DNA from: JBASEY01 sp964404285
GTDB taxonomy: Bacteria > CSSED10-310
Length of the DNA: 64,000 nucleotides
Reading direction: 5' to 3'
Assembly: GCA_964404285.1 (NCBI GenBank)
Contig: CAYOJK010000012.1
Location: 11,590 to 75,589 of the forward strand
Part shown: positions 55,558 to 64,000 of the stretch, piece by piece
Position numbering within the stretch: the first letter of the stretch is position 1
Layout: every line of letters begins with the position of its first letter
Made by a program: the position numbers and the translations under genes
Notes under the pieces: generated by a model
What the model was told of the DNA's origin: nothing
Seen by the model: the letters and a program-made list of their open reading frames with translations, nothing else
Databases searched by the model: none

Positions 55558-56610
55558 ATGACGCGTTTTACCAAATCACATATTGCAGCTATCGGCGTCG
55601 AGATTGCGCCGGAGATTGTTACATCTGATGATATCGAAGCGTTGCTGGAACCGTTGTATAAACGCCTGCATATTGCACCAGGCCAATTAGCGGCTTTGAC
55701 AGGTATTCATCAGCGGCGCTGGTGGCCGGAAGGATATATGGTTTCGCAAGGCGCTTTAGCCGCGTCAATCGATGCCATACGCAAAGCCGGCATCCGATCA
55801 CGTGATATCGATGTCGTGATTTATGCCGGTGTCTGCCGGGATGATTTTGAACCGGCTTCGGCGTGCCATGTCGCTTCCGGCATTCCCGGCTTGAATCCTC
55901 GTGCAATGGTATATGACGTATCCAATGCCTGTCTTGGAGTCATCAACGGCATCATGCAGGTCGCGAACATGATCGAATTGGGTCAGGCACGCTGTGGCCT
56001 GGTTACCAGTTGTGAAACCGCCAGAGACATCACCATGATCATGATCAATAAACTTCTGGATACCGGATCGATGGATTTTTTCCGTTATGGGTTGGCGACT
56101 CTGACCGGTGGTTCCGGCGCTGCCGCAGCGCTGGTTACCTCCGAAGATTTCGTTCCTGACGGCAGAGGTAGAATTCTTGGCGGCGCTTACCGTACTGCGC
56201 CGCGTCATCACATGTTGTGCCGATGGAGCTTGGAACCTCTCAATTCCAACTATGATGTGCGACCCTATATGCACACGGATTCGGTTGGTGTATTAAAACA
56301 CGGGGTCACGCTGGCTGCGTCAACGTGGCAGGATTTTCTTGAGACAATGAAATGGAAACGTGAAGATATCGACCGTGTCATCTGCCACCAAGTTGGCTCT
56401 GCACATCAAAAGACTGTGCTAGAAACCTTTGGACTCGACCCGGCTATCGATTTTTCAACGTATCCGAATTATGGAAATATCGGCACTGTTTCTCTGCCCC
56501 TGACCGCTGCGCTGGCAGAAGATGCCGGAGTGTTGAAACGCGGCGATAATGTCGGGTTTCTTGGTATCGGCAGCGGATTGAACTGTATGATGCTGGGAAT
56601 CGAATGGTAA
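55558..56610 (+). CDS. oleA: OleA, acyl-CoA head-to-head condensing enzyme
   Basis: 350 residues, thiolase fold of the KAS III type. The catalytic Cys is in SNACLGVING (about 125), with the OleA-type DDFEPASACHVA (Glu about 98) that supplies the second-subunit base. Near the C-terminus are ICHQVGSAHQ (His) and YPNYGNIGTVSLPL (Asn). OleA joins two long-chain acyl-CoAs to a beta-keto acid, the first step of long-chain olefin synthesis. It is the first of four overlapping genes in the order A-B-C-D, which fixes the assignment over an ordinary FabH. The next gene overlaps its end by seven bases. Confidence 0.94.
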   Translation: MTRFTKSHIAAIGVEIAPEIVTSDDIEALLEPLYKRLHIAPGQLAALTGIHQRRWWPEGYMVSQGALAASIDAIRKAGIRSRDIDVVIYAGVCRDDFEPASACHVASGIPGLNPRAMVYDVSNACLGVINGIMQVANMIELGQARCGLVTSCETARDITMIMINKLLDTGSMDFFRYGLATLTGGSGAAAALVTSEDFVPDGRGRILGGAYRTAPRHHMLCRWSLEPLNSNYDVRPYMHTDSVGVLKHGVTLAASTWQDFLETMKWKREDIDRVICHQVGSAHQKTVLETFGLDPAIDFSTYPNYGNIGTVSLPLTAALAEDAGVLKRGDNVGFLGIGSGLNCMMLGIEW

Positions 56611-57494
56611 CCATCGATCGGACACTCTATCCCTTTGACACTCGCCGAGATATCATTCGACCCGATATTTTAATGCATAGCATCGACCATGGTTCCGGCC
56701 CGCCGGTCATCTGTGTTCACGGGAATCCGACCTGGTCATTTTTTTACCGTAATCTTGTCCATCGACTGAAAAATCGATATCGCATGCTCGTTCCCGACCA
56801 TATTGGTTGTGGTCTGTCGGATAAACCCAACGATAAGAACTATCATTACACGCTGGCCAGCCGTATCGAAGATCTGGAAGAATTTATGGAACGGACAATT
56901 TCGGATAAACCCTACCGGATGGTGATACATGATTGGGGCGGAATGATAGGATTAGGTGTTGCTCTTCGTCATGTTGACCGCTTGAAACAACTCGTGATTC
57001 TGAACACATCTGGGTTTTTACTGCCTAAAACACGATCTTTTCATACTGTATTGCGCTTCGCTGGAACCTGGCCGGGCGGTCTATTGATTCGTTATGCAAA
57101 TGCCTTCGTTCGTGGAGTTCTTCGATGGGGAACAGTGCGAAAACCCGTGCCCGCCAATGTCAAGAAAATGTTTCTTGCGCCTTACGATTCGCCGGCTAAC
57201 CGTATCGCGATACAACGCTTCGTGCAGGATATCCCGCTGAAGAAAAAAGATGCCGCTTATGACGCAGCAAAAGAAATCGATACGAATCTATACAAGCTGA
57301 AAAATATTCCAAAACTGATTATCTGGGGAAAACAGGATTTTATTTTCGATGATCCATTTCTGGACGAATGGTCACATAGATTTCCGGACATTCGGGTTGA
57401 AGCAATCCAAAATGCCGGGCACCTGGTATTGGAAGACGCTCCGGACCAAGCCTGTAACCTGATCGAACAGTTTTTTTTGTCGCTGAAGGATTGA
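56604..57494 (+). CDS. oleB: OleB, alpha/beta hydrolase (beta-lactone decarboxylase)
   Basis: 296 residues with the haloalkane-dehalogenase-like fold of OleB. HGNPTWSFFYRN forms the oxyanion region (about 39-50), the nucleophile is Asp in VIHDWGGMIG (about 110), and His lies in NAGHLVLEDAP. OleB converts the beta-lactone made by OleC into the cis-olefin and CO2. Here it is a separate protein, not an OleBC fusion. It overlaps oleA by seven bases and ends six bases before oleC. Confidence 0.92.
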   Translation: MVTIDRTLYPFDTRRDIIRPDILMHSIDHGSGPPVICVHGNPTWSFFYRNLVHRLKNRYRMLVPDHIGCGLSDKPNDKNYHYTLASRIEDLEEFMERTISDKPYRMVIHDWGGMIGLGVALRHVDRLKQLVILNTSGFLLPKTRSFHTVLRFAGTWPGGLLIRYANAFVRGVLRWGTVRKPVPANVKKMFLAPYDSPANRIAIQRFVQDIPLKKKDAAYDAAKEIDTNLYKLKNIPKLIIWGKQDFIFDDPFLDEWSHRFPDIRVEAIQNAGHLVLEDAPDQACNLIEQFFLSLKD

Positions 57495-57500
57495 TTGCAG

Positions 57501-59291
57501 ATGCTTAATAACGGCATAGAAAACCCGAACAATCCGACTTACACCAACGTAACTGTCCCTTTATCCTGGCTTGCAGCGACGAACCCATATCAACCCGCCG
57601 TTTATTACCCGGCTGGAACTGGTCGTGATGGTCGTGTGACCTATCTGCGATTGAATTACCGACAATTGGACCAGGAAAGCAATCGGATCGCGCGCGGCTT
57701 ACTGGCATCCGGTTTTGAACCCGGTATGCGCACCGCGTTGATGGTCACGCCATCTTTGGAATTTTTTCTGTTGACGTTCGCCATGCTGAAAAGCGGTATC
57801 ATACCGGTCATGGTCGATCCGGGAATGGGCGCATCGAAACTGAAAACTTGCTTTGAAGAGTCGGAAATAGAGGGTTTTATCGGTATACCTAAAGCACATG
57901 TTGCTCGAACGCTTCTGGGCTGGGGAAAACGAAGCGTCCAACACCTGGTGACAGTGTTTCCACGAGGTATAACATGGGGACAGTCTTTAAAAGCCATCCG
58001 GGACACCGGTGAAAACATCCCGTTTTTCGAACCTTTGACTCCGGATTTTACAGACACTACACAACCCGACGATCTAGCTGCCATCAATTTCACTTCCGGC
58101 AGCACCGGTATACCCAAAGGCGTAGAATATACGCACGGCATCTTCTCTGCTCAAGTTGAACTGATCCGAGCGACATACGGAATCGAATGCGGTGAAATCG
58201 ACCTTTGCACCTTTCCATTGTTTGCTTTGTTCGCACCCGCTCTGGGAATGACTTCGATCATACCTGACATGGATTTTACCAAGCCTGCACACGTGAATCC
58301 GACCAATATCATTCGGATAATGGAAGATTTCGGGCCGACAAATATGTTCGGGTCACCGGCATTGCTGAATACTGTAGGCAGATACTGTAAAACACATCAC
58401 ATTCAATTTCCTACGTTGCGTCGAGTCATTTGCGCTGGAGCTCCAATCAACCCATTGATTATTGAATACTTTTCTCATGCGCTTACAGGAAAAGCGCGTA
58501 TTCACTCCGGGTACGGCGCCACTGAGGCTATGCCGTTGACATCTATCGACAGTGAAACGATTTTAAATGAAACCGCTACCGGCGCTGCTGCAGGAAAAGG
58601 CATCTGTGTCGGCGCGCCAAATCGCGGAATCGATATTGATATTATCCCGATCACAGAAAACCCAATCGCTGAATGGCAAGACGATTTGCGGCTAAGACCC
58701 GGTGAAATCGGTGAAATCACCGCTCGCGGCGCAGTTGTGACGCAGGCATATTTTCGTCGTGACGACATGACGCGTTTGACCCGAATTTTTGATCCTGAAA
58801 CAGGTCGGTTTCGGCATCGCATGGGTGATTTGGGCTGGATCGATCAAAAAGGTCGCCTATGGTTTTGCGGGCGTAAAAGCCATCGCGTACAAACATCTGA
58901 TGGAGACCTTTATACACTTCCTGTCGAAGGTGTTTTTAATGCCCATCCCGATGTTTACCGCACCGCATTGATTGGGCTGGGAGAACCGGGAGCGGAAATA
59001 CCAGTTCTCTGTGTGGAACTCGAGGCTTTAACTGAATCTGAGAGTACAACCCAATCCGGTAAACAACAGAGCAAAAAATCTGTCAAAGATATCAGCCGAA
59101 TTGTTCAGGAACTCCAAGATTTGGGCCGAGCGTATTCACCAACACAACATATTCATCGATTTATCGTGCATCGATCGTTTCCGGTCGATATTCGACATAA
59201 TTCCAAGATTTTCCGCGAAAAACTCAAAACATGGGTCACTGCTCATCAAAATAAGATCATCGTTTTGGACTCAACCAGGAAGAACGCATGA
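57501..59291 (+). CDS. oleC: OleC, beta-lactone synthetase (AMP-forming)
   Basis: 596 residues from the ATG at 57501 (AAGGA ten bases upstream); a TTG two codons earlier is possible. The adenylate-forming P-loop is FTSGSTGIPKGVEY (about 196-210), with GYGATEAMPLTS and GDLGWIDQKGRLWFCGR further on. OleC adenylates the beta-hydroxy acid from OleD and closes it to a beta-lactone. The next gene start overlaps its stop by four bases (ATGA). Confidence 0.93.
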   Translation: MLNNGIENPNNPTYTNVTVPLSWLAATNPYQPAVYYPAGTGRDGRVTYLRLNYRQLDQESNRIARGLLASGFEPGMRTALMVTPSLEFFLLTFAMLKSGIIPVMVDPGMGASKLKTCFEESEIEGFIGIPKAHVARTLLGWGKRSVQHLVTVFPRGITWGQSLKAIRDTGENIPFFEPLTPDFTDTTQPDDLAAINFTSGSTGIPKGVEYTHGIFSAQVELIRATYGIECGEIDLCTFPLFALFAPALGMTSIIPDMDFTKPAHVNPTNIIRIMEDFGPTNMFGSPALLNTVGRYCKTHHIQFPTLRRVICAGAPINPLIIEYFSHALTGKARIHSGYGATEAMPLTSIDSETILNETATGAAAGKGICVGAPNRGIDIDIIPITENPIAEWQDDLRLRPGEIGEITARGAVVTQAYFRRDDMTRLTRIFDPETGRFRHRMGDLGWIDQKGRLWFCGRKSHRVQTSDGDLYTLPVEGVFNAHPDVYRTALIGLGEPGAEIPVLCVELEALTESESTTQSGKQQSKKSVKDISRIVQELQDLGRAYSPTQHIHRFIVHRSFPVDIRHNSKIFREKLKTWVTAHQNKIIVLDSTRKNA

Positions 59292-60265
59292 GAATACTGG
59301 TTACAGGCGGCGGTGGATTTTTAGGAACGGCGATCTGTAAGATATTGGCAGCAAGAAAAGATCATGTGATTAGTTACTCCCGTGGCCGACATTCTCATCT
59401 ACAAAGCTTGCAAGTGCGGCATATCCAAGGTGATATAACCGACTACCAGGCGCTGAGGAAAGCGGCGGAAGGCTGTGATGCTGTCATTCATACGGCGGCA
59501 AAAGCCGGTGTTTGGGGTTCATATCAGAGCTTTTACAAACCGAATGTTATCGGGACACAAAACGTCATTGCTGTTTGTCAAGACTTGGACATACGCAGGC
59601 TGGTCGTAACCAGTTCACCATCCGTTGTGTTTGATGGCCACGATATGGACGGCATAGACGAAACCGCTCCGTATCCGACGGTTTGGCATGCTCCGTATCC
59701 AGCCACCAAAGCGTTAGCGGAAAAAGCGGCTCTGGCGGCTAATGATGCGAATCTTGCCGTGACCGTTCTTCGACCGCACTTGATCTGGGGACCGGGTGAT
59801 CCGCATCTTGTCAAGCGGATCGTCGAGCGCGGCAAAAAGGGTAAATTGAAACGAATCGGGTCTATGGACAAACGGATTGACAGCGTTTATATCGACAATG
59901 CCGCTGACGCCCATGCACTTACCCTGGATCATCTGGAACCGGGTTCACCATGTGCTGGAAAAGCCTATTTCATCAGTAATGGCGAACCGCTGGAAACATG
60001 GTGGCTGATCAACGCCATATTGAAAGCCCATAATGTTTCTCCAGTAAGCAAGACAATACCTGTTCCTATAGCATTTGCTGCTGCCGGTATGATGGAAATG
60101 ATCTGGAAAATATTCCGAATTCGATCGGAGCCTCTATTGACTCGTTTTGTTGTAAAGGAGCTGACCACATCACATTGGTTCGACATCTCCGCAGCAGAAC
60201 GAGATTTGAATTATCGACCCAGAGTAACGATTGCCGAAGGTTTGCAGCGACTCTCGGAATCTTAA
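59288..60265 (+). CDS. oleD: OleD, NADPH-dependent 2-alkyl-3-ketoacid reductase
   Basis: 325 residues, extended short-chain dehydrogenase of the 3-beta-HSD type. The nucleotide loop is VTGGGGFLGTAI (about 5-16). The catalytic YxxxK is in APYPATKALAEKA (about 140) with upstream SSPSVVFDG. It reduces the beta-keto acid from OleA to the beta-hydroxy acid. This completes the oleABCD set; together they make C25-C31 type hydrocarbons from fatty acyl-CoAs. An inverted repeat follows directly. Confidence 0.93.
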   Translation: MRILVTGGGGFLGTAICKILAARKDHVISYSRGRHSHLQSLQVRHIQGDITDYQALRKAAEGCDAVIHTAAKAGVWGSYQSFYKPNVIGTQNVIAVCQDLDIRRLVVTSSPSVVFDGHDMDGIDETAPYPTVWHAPYPATKALAEKAALAANDANLAVTVLRPHLIWGPGDPHLVKRIVERGKKGKLKRIGSMDKRIDSVYIDNAADAHALTLDHLEPGSPCAGKAYFISNGEPLETWWLINAILKAHNVSPVSKTIPVPIAFAAAGMMEMIWKIFRIRSEPLLTRFVVKELTTSHWFDISAAERDLNYRPRVTIAEGLQRLSES

Positions 60266-60319
60266 ACCAGTTTATAAAATCACGTTAAAAAGAGTTAGTT
60301 GTTATTTTTTCTGGTTTAA
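60262..60319. terminator. Inverted repeat between convergent oleD and the exported receptor-like gene
   Basis: TTAAACCAG at 60262-60270 and CTGGTTTAA at 60311-60319 are perfect nine-base complements with a 40-base AT-rich loop containing a T6 run. It lies between convergent genes and may stop transcription from both sides. Confidence 0.3.
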
Positions 60320-60323
60320 ACCG

Positions 60324-60779
60324 CTAAATACCAGCGCCCGGTAAGCGCTGCAAAAAGTCCGACTCCATCGTTTGGCGGTGACCGGAACTCTGGACATCGA
60401 TCAAATCGGATGGACCACTTAGAACTTCGACATCCTCCGGTGAGCCATCTGTCATGGTGAGTTTGACTTTTACCGTAGCATACGGAAGGATTTTCACATC
60501 AGGGCGTTTGATGGTTTTCATATCCTTATGCTCAAATTGCAAAAGATATATGCCGATAGGTAATTCCGGCATCGTAAAGCGGCCTTTTTTATTTGTGACC
60601 ATTGTTCGTTCACCCATCAAATTGGGACTTGTCACGGTAACGGTTACATCGGGTAGCGCCTTTTTATTGGCATCTTTGATTATTCCTATTATCTTGCCGG
60701 TTTCGGTGGCCTTGACCACGCTATATCCTCCCAACAAAAAGAGCATCACTATCAAAACCAGAATAAAAAATTTACGCAT
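60324..60779 (-). CDS. Truncated receptor-like exported protein with a carboxypeptidase-regulatory domain
   Basis: 151 residues from the ATG at 60779 (AAAGGAG in front). A signal peptide (about 3-24) precedes a carboxypeptidase-regulatory beta-sandwich (about 28-112: GKIIGIIKDANKKALPDVTVTV style opening, split here, then NKKGRFTMPELPIGIYLL). The end, LIDVQSSGHRQTMESDFLQRLPG, read in two parts (residues about 126-148), is the typical lead into the plug of TonB-dependent or CarbopepD_reg receptors. The barrel itself is missing, and the stop comes three residues after LPG. It is either a truncated receptor or a stand-alone domain. Confidence 0.7.
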   Translation of the reverse strand: MRKFFILVLIVMLFLLGGYSVVKATETGKIIGIIKDANKKALPDVTVTVTSPNLMGERTMVTNKKGRFTMPELPIGIYLLQFEHKDMKTIKRPDVKILPYATVKVKLTMTDGSPEDVEVLSGPSDLIDVQSSGHRQTMESDFLQRLPGAGI

Positions 60780-60831
60780 CGCTTCATCTCCTTTCCACCC
60801 GATGATTATATCACAAAACACCTGAAAAAAT

Positions 60832-60861
60832 AACCAGGAACCGCACTCGTAGAGCGCCACT
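60832..60861. repeat. Intergenic repeat, copy B
   Basis: Same 30-base element as at 10001-10030, with three differences, starting AACCAGGAACCGC. It lies just upstream of the exported receptor-like gene, at the left edge of a repeat-rich stretch that leads into the CRISPR array. Confidence 0.6.
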
Positions 60862-60874
60862 GTCCTTTTTTGTC

Positions 60875-60970
60875 TGAACACGATTACAGGATTAAAGGAT
60901 TAACAGGATTAGTCTTTTCTTACTCGGAATCTAATCCTGCCCATCTTTGTAATCTTTGAAATCGTGTTCA
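60875..60970. repeat. Imperfect inverted repeat with GGATTA direct repeats
   Basis: TGAACACGATT at 60875-60885 and AATCGTGTTCA at 60960-60970 are perfect eleven-base complements. Inside, four spaced GATTA/GGATTA units on the left face a single TAATCC on the right. The element can fold as one long hairpin. It resembles small non-coding mobile or REP-like elements. Confidence 0.5.
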
Positions 60971-61043
60971 AACAGTCATTGGGAACACAAGGTCAATATC
61001 CAATATCCAATAACCAATTTCCAAGTTTTGGCACTCAGCACCA

Positions 61044-64000
61044 GGTCTATCACCGCGTGTGCGGGGGAAACTGTACTGACAAGATTATGTCAAATACTGC
61101 AATGGGTCTATCACCGCGTGTGCGGGGGAAACAGGAGCGCCTTTTGGTGTGTCTATGGTATAAAAGGTCTATCACCGCGTGTGCGGGGGAAACGCGCTCT
61201 GGCAAGGGAATCATCTTGGGGTCAGAGGTCTATCACCGCGTGTGCGGGGGAAACCTGTCGTTTTAACTTTGTGCTATAGCATATAAGGGTCTATCACCGC
61301 GTGTGCGGGGGAAACTTTGGTACAGTACTTTGCCGCTAACATTATATAGGTCTATCACCGCGTGTGCGGGGGAAACTCGTGTTCACCGACATATACACTG
61401 ATCGTGTCAGGTCTATCACCGCGTGTGCGGGGGAAACTGCACGTGCAGAATCTGCATCAAAAGTGCAAAAGGTCTATCACCGCGTGTGCGGGGGAAACTC
61501 TCACGAATTGAGTATAGGTGCTTCAAACGCAGGTCTATCACCGCGTGTGCGGGGGAAACGCAAACTGATGCAGGCAATACAAGTAATTCAAGGGTCTATC
61601 ACCGCGTGTGCGGGGGAAACAATCCCTGTTATTTATCCACGCCATCTTGCATGGGTCTATCACCGCGTGTGCGGGGGAAACTTCCACAGCTTTATATGGG
61701 CAAGCCTAAGTAACGGTCTATCACCGCGTGTGCGGGGGAAACCATAAATTGAATATATTTACCGGTTGATAAATAGGTCTATCACCGCGTGTGCGGGGGA
61801 AACGTAGGCTGGCTTGGACGCATGGTACATGAACGGGGTCTATCACCGCGTGTGCGGGGGAAACTTGAGGAGAGGAATTCTATATCTTTTACGATGAGGT
61901 CTATCACCGCGTGTGCGGGGGAAACGCGAATCGACTTAAAACAAACAAAGAAGAAGGCGGTCTATCACCGCGTGTGCGGGGGAAACTTTATCGATAATGC
62001 CGAGGGCATTGTGTCGAAAGGTCTATCACCGCGTGTGCGGGGGAAACCCCAAGGGCTCTAGCTAGTTATTTAGGTTGTAGGGTCTATCACCGCGTGTGCG
62101 GGGGAAACAGGGGGGGGTAATTTATCATCGTGAGCTATCAGGGGTCTATCACCGCGTGTGCGGGGGAAACTGCTGATTTTAATATCAGCGTGCGATTGAC
62201 TGAGGTCTATCACCGCGTGTGCGGGGGAAACCAAACTTTTAACGAGGTACGTCGCGACGTCAAAGGTCTATCACCGCGTGTGCGGGGGAAACGCCGCAAG
62301 TGTAGCAATCTTCGAGTCAGTAACAGGTCTATCACCGCGTGTGCGGGGGAAACTCTTTTTTCATTATTTATATCCTTTATAAATGAGGTCTATCACCGCG
62401 TGTGCGGGGGAAACCCATAGCGCCACGTAGCCGCGGCTATTGCGTGAGGTCTATCACCGCGTGTGCGGGGGAAACGCGATGATGGTACACGCCAAGGGTT
62501 ATAAGATAGGTCTATCACCGCGTGTGCGGGGGAAACAGCACAAAACTAACAATTATCTGATATCTGAAAGGTCTATCACCGCGTGTGCGGGGGAAACATT
62601 TTGCGATGTTTTCGAGCATCTGTTGCGGTGGGTCTATCACCGCGTGTGCGGGGGAAACCGATATCAACATATTCGATTGATAGGTTTTTCAGGTCTATCA
62701 CCGCGTGTGCGGGGGAAACGCCCGCTGTATTCATCTTGTGAAACAGTAACAAGGTCTATCACCGCGTGTGCGGGGGAAACATAAATCGGCGGTTTAGATT
62801 AAAATCTTGATTGGGTCTATCACCGCGTGTGCGGGGGAAACTCAATTAATCTCTTCAGATTTAATTTTTTAGTAGGTCTATCACCGCGTGTGCGGGGGAA
62901 ACGTCAATTTTTTAAACAGAAACTTTTTTATAACAGGTCTATCACCGCGTGTGCGGGGGAAACTAAAAACGGCAATGTTACCGCTTGCGCGTTTGAGGTC
63001 TATCACCGCGTGTGCGGGGGAAACCGCGTCAGAATCGATTTAGATGTCAGATGATGAGGTCTATCACCGCGTGTGCGGGGGAAACTGTATTTATGTCAAT
63101 TTTATCGCTCTCTGTCGGGGTCTATCACCGCGTGTGCGGGGGAAACAGTTGATGATGTGTTTTTGTTCGATCTTTTTTGGGTCTATCACCGCGTGTGCGG
63201 GGGAAACTGATTTTTAGCTATGTTAGTATTAAGATAGCGGGGTCTATCACCGCGTGTGCGGGGGAAACGTACCGCGTCTTGCGGTAGCGATAAAATCAAT
63301 GGGTCTATCACCGCGTGTGCGGGGGAAACCAGTAAAAGTAAAAGACATTCACAATATCGAAGGGTCTATCACCGCGTGTGCGGGGGAAACTGAAAAAAAT
63401 CTTTAGCTGAAATCTGATATCGGGGTCTATCACCGCGTGTGCGGGGGAAACTTTTTTACGGATTTTTTTTACGGATTTTTTAGGGGTCTATCACCGCGTG
63501 TGCGGGGGAAACTTTCATATTAGGTACGTCACTGTCGAATCAAAAGGTCTATCACCGCGTGTGCGGGGGAAACTAATATGAAAGGTACAAGTCATGAAAG
63601 ATAAAAGGTCTATCACCGCGTGTGCGGGGGAAACATTAGCTCCGATTTTCTGGCTCTATATATGGAAGGTCTATCACCGCGTGTGCGGGGGAAACGGGCA
63701 ATCATCGCGAGTAAAATAGTGTTCTTAAGGTCTATCACCGCGTGTGCGGGGGAAACTTTCTCCAGTGGGTGATTCGATCCGTGTCCATGGGTCTATCACC
63801 GCGTGTGCGGGGGAAACTCTGCCAAATAGTCGCCGACAGGTGAAAACAGGGGTCTATCACCGCGTGTGCGGGGGAAACGATAGATGATGTCAGAAAGGCG
63901 CTTGTCAACCGGGTCTATCACCGCGTGTGCGGGGGAAACCAGCATCAGGATTAATCGGTGTCGGGGTGTTCGGGTCTATCACCGCGTGTGCGGGGGAAAC
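61044..64000 (-). CRISPR. Type I-E CRISPR array, 49 repeats and 48 spacers, continuing or ending at the window edge
   Basis: The 28-base repeat reads GGTCTATCACCGCG then TGTGCGGGGGAAAC on the plus strand. I counted 49 copies, with no variant repeat seen. The period is 61 bases, with 33-base spacers; one spacer (62109-62142) is 34. Read on the minus strand the repeat starts GTTTCCCCCGC and ends GCGGTGATAGACC, which aligns with the E. coli I-E repeat and its ATAAACC handle. The crRNA strand is therefore probably minus and the leader lies to the right, outside the window. No cas gene is present here. All spacers are different and AT-rich, as expected from phage or plasmid DNA. The left end would be the oldest end. 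Confidence 0.97.

Noticed and set aside
60956..63054. Several ORFs of 75 to 127 codons rich in repeated peptides such as SITACAGET, GLSPRVRGK and VYHRVCGGN
   Set aside because: They are translations of the CRISPR repeats in three frames; each peptide recurs because the repeat does. They are not genes.
1..64000. tRNA and rRNA genes
   Set aside because: I looked for T-loop signatures and CCA-proximal stems by eye, and for rRNA segments, and saw none; a covariance search would be needed to exclude a tRNA fully.
61044..64000. Plus-strand transcription of the CRISPR array with a leader at 60970-61043
   Set aside because: The AT-rich left flank is leader-like, but the minus-strand repeat aligns much better with the I-E consensus and its 5' handle, and the PAM-derived base also fits that direction.

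Overview
The window looks like a chromosomal segment of a Gram-negative bacterium with mid-range GC (judged by eye). Evidence for an outer membrane and a peptidoglycan layer: an Slt-type lytic transglycosylase, a PBP5-type carboxypeptidase, an LpoB-like lipoprotein, several lipobox proteins and a fragment resembling the start of a TonB-dependent receptor. The gene mix (two threonine-type sulfatase-fold lipoproteins, oleABCD, SPFH proteins, many TPR/HEAT proteins, polysaccharide glycosyltransferases) would fit a Desulfobacterota-, PVC- or candidate-phylum-type organism. I cannot fix the phylum, because there is no rRNA and I see no tRNA gene.

Layout. 1-9 kb: the end of an ATP-grasp gene converges on a leftward block of purine permease, two tandem sulfatase-fold lipoproteins, lysS and slt. 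The two sulfatase genes are a tandem duplication that also copied the start of lysS and left a decayed relic between them. 9-17 kb: mscL, an orphan antitoxin-like gene, a TPR/SH3 lipoprotein-like protein, a B12-radical SAM protein, a MurG-like glycosyltransferase, cvpA, asnS and a methyltransferase. 17-23 kb: envelope polysaccharide genes (DUF2142-like membrane protein, TPR protein, membrane protein, and a methyltransferase fused to two GT2 domains). 23.6-27.3 kb: an operon of three SPFH proteins, the first of them fused to a cation-diffusion-facilitator membrane domain. 27.4-32.3 kb: an FHA/GAF/AAA+/Fis regulator with a crippled ATPase, divergent from a first TldD/PmbA pair, with a clean palindrome between them. 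32.4-41.6 kb: a leftward run of envelope genes (COG3014-like lipoprotein, LpoB, beta-helix protein, PBP5, a 1103-residue Gly-Asp-repeat/HEAT protein, a saccharopine-dehydrogenase-like enzyme). 41.8-50.2 kb: an intact sigma-54 activator, PlsC, GT2, a GT-C type membrane protein, an unknown lipoprotein and an ABC exporter with a partner protein. 50.5-53.2 kb: a second TldD/PmbA pair. 53.4-60.8 kb: MsrB-MsrA fusion, a methyltransferase, the complete oleABCD long-chain olefin operon, and a truncated receptor-like exported protein. 61.0 kb to the end: a type I-E CRISPR array with 49 repeats and no cas genes in view.

Most unusual points: the CDF-SPFH fusion within a triple-SPFH operon; the FHA regulator that has lost the GAFTGA loop and key Walker residues; the sulfatase/lysS duplication scar; two TldD/PmbA pairs 20 kb apart; the giant Gly-Asp-repeat protein; and, in the CRISPR array, an almost complete purine rule at the last spacer base plus two neighbouring spacers that overlap tail to tail and rebuild a 56-base target.
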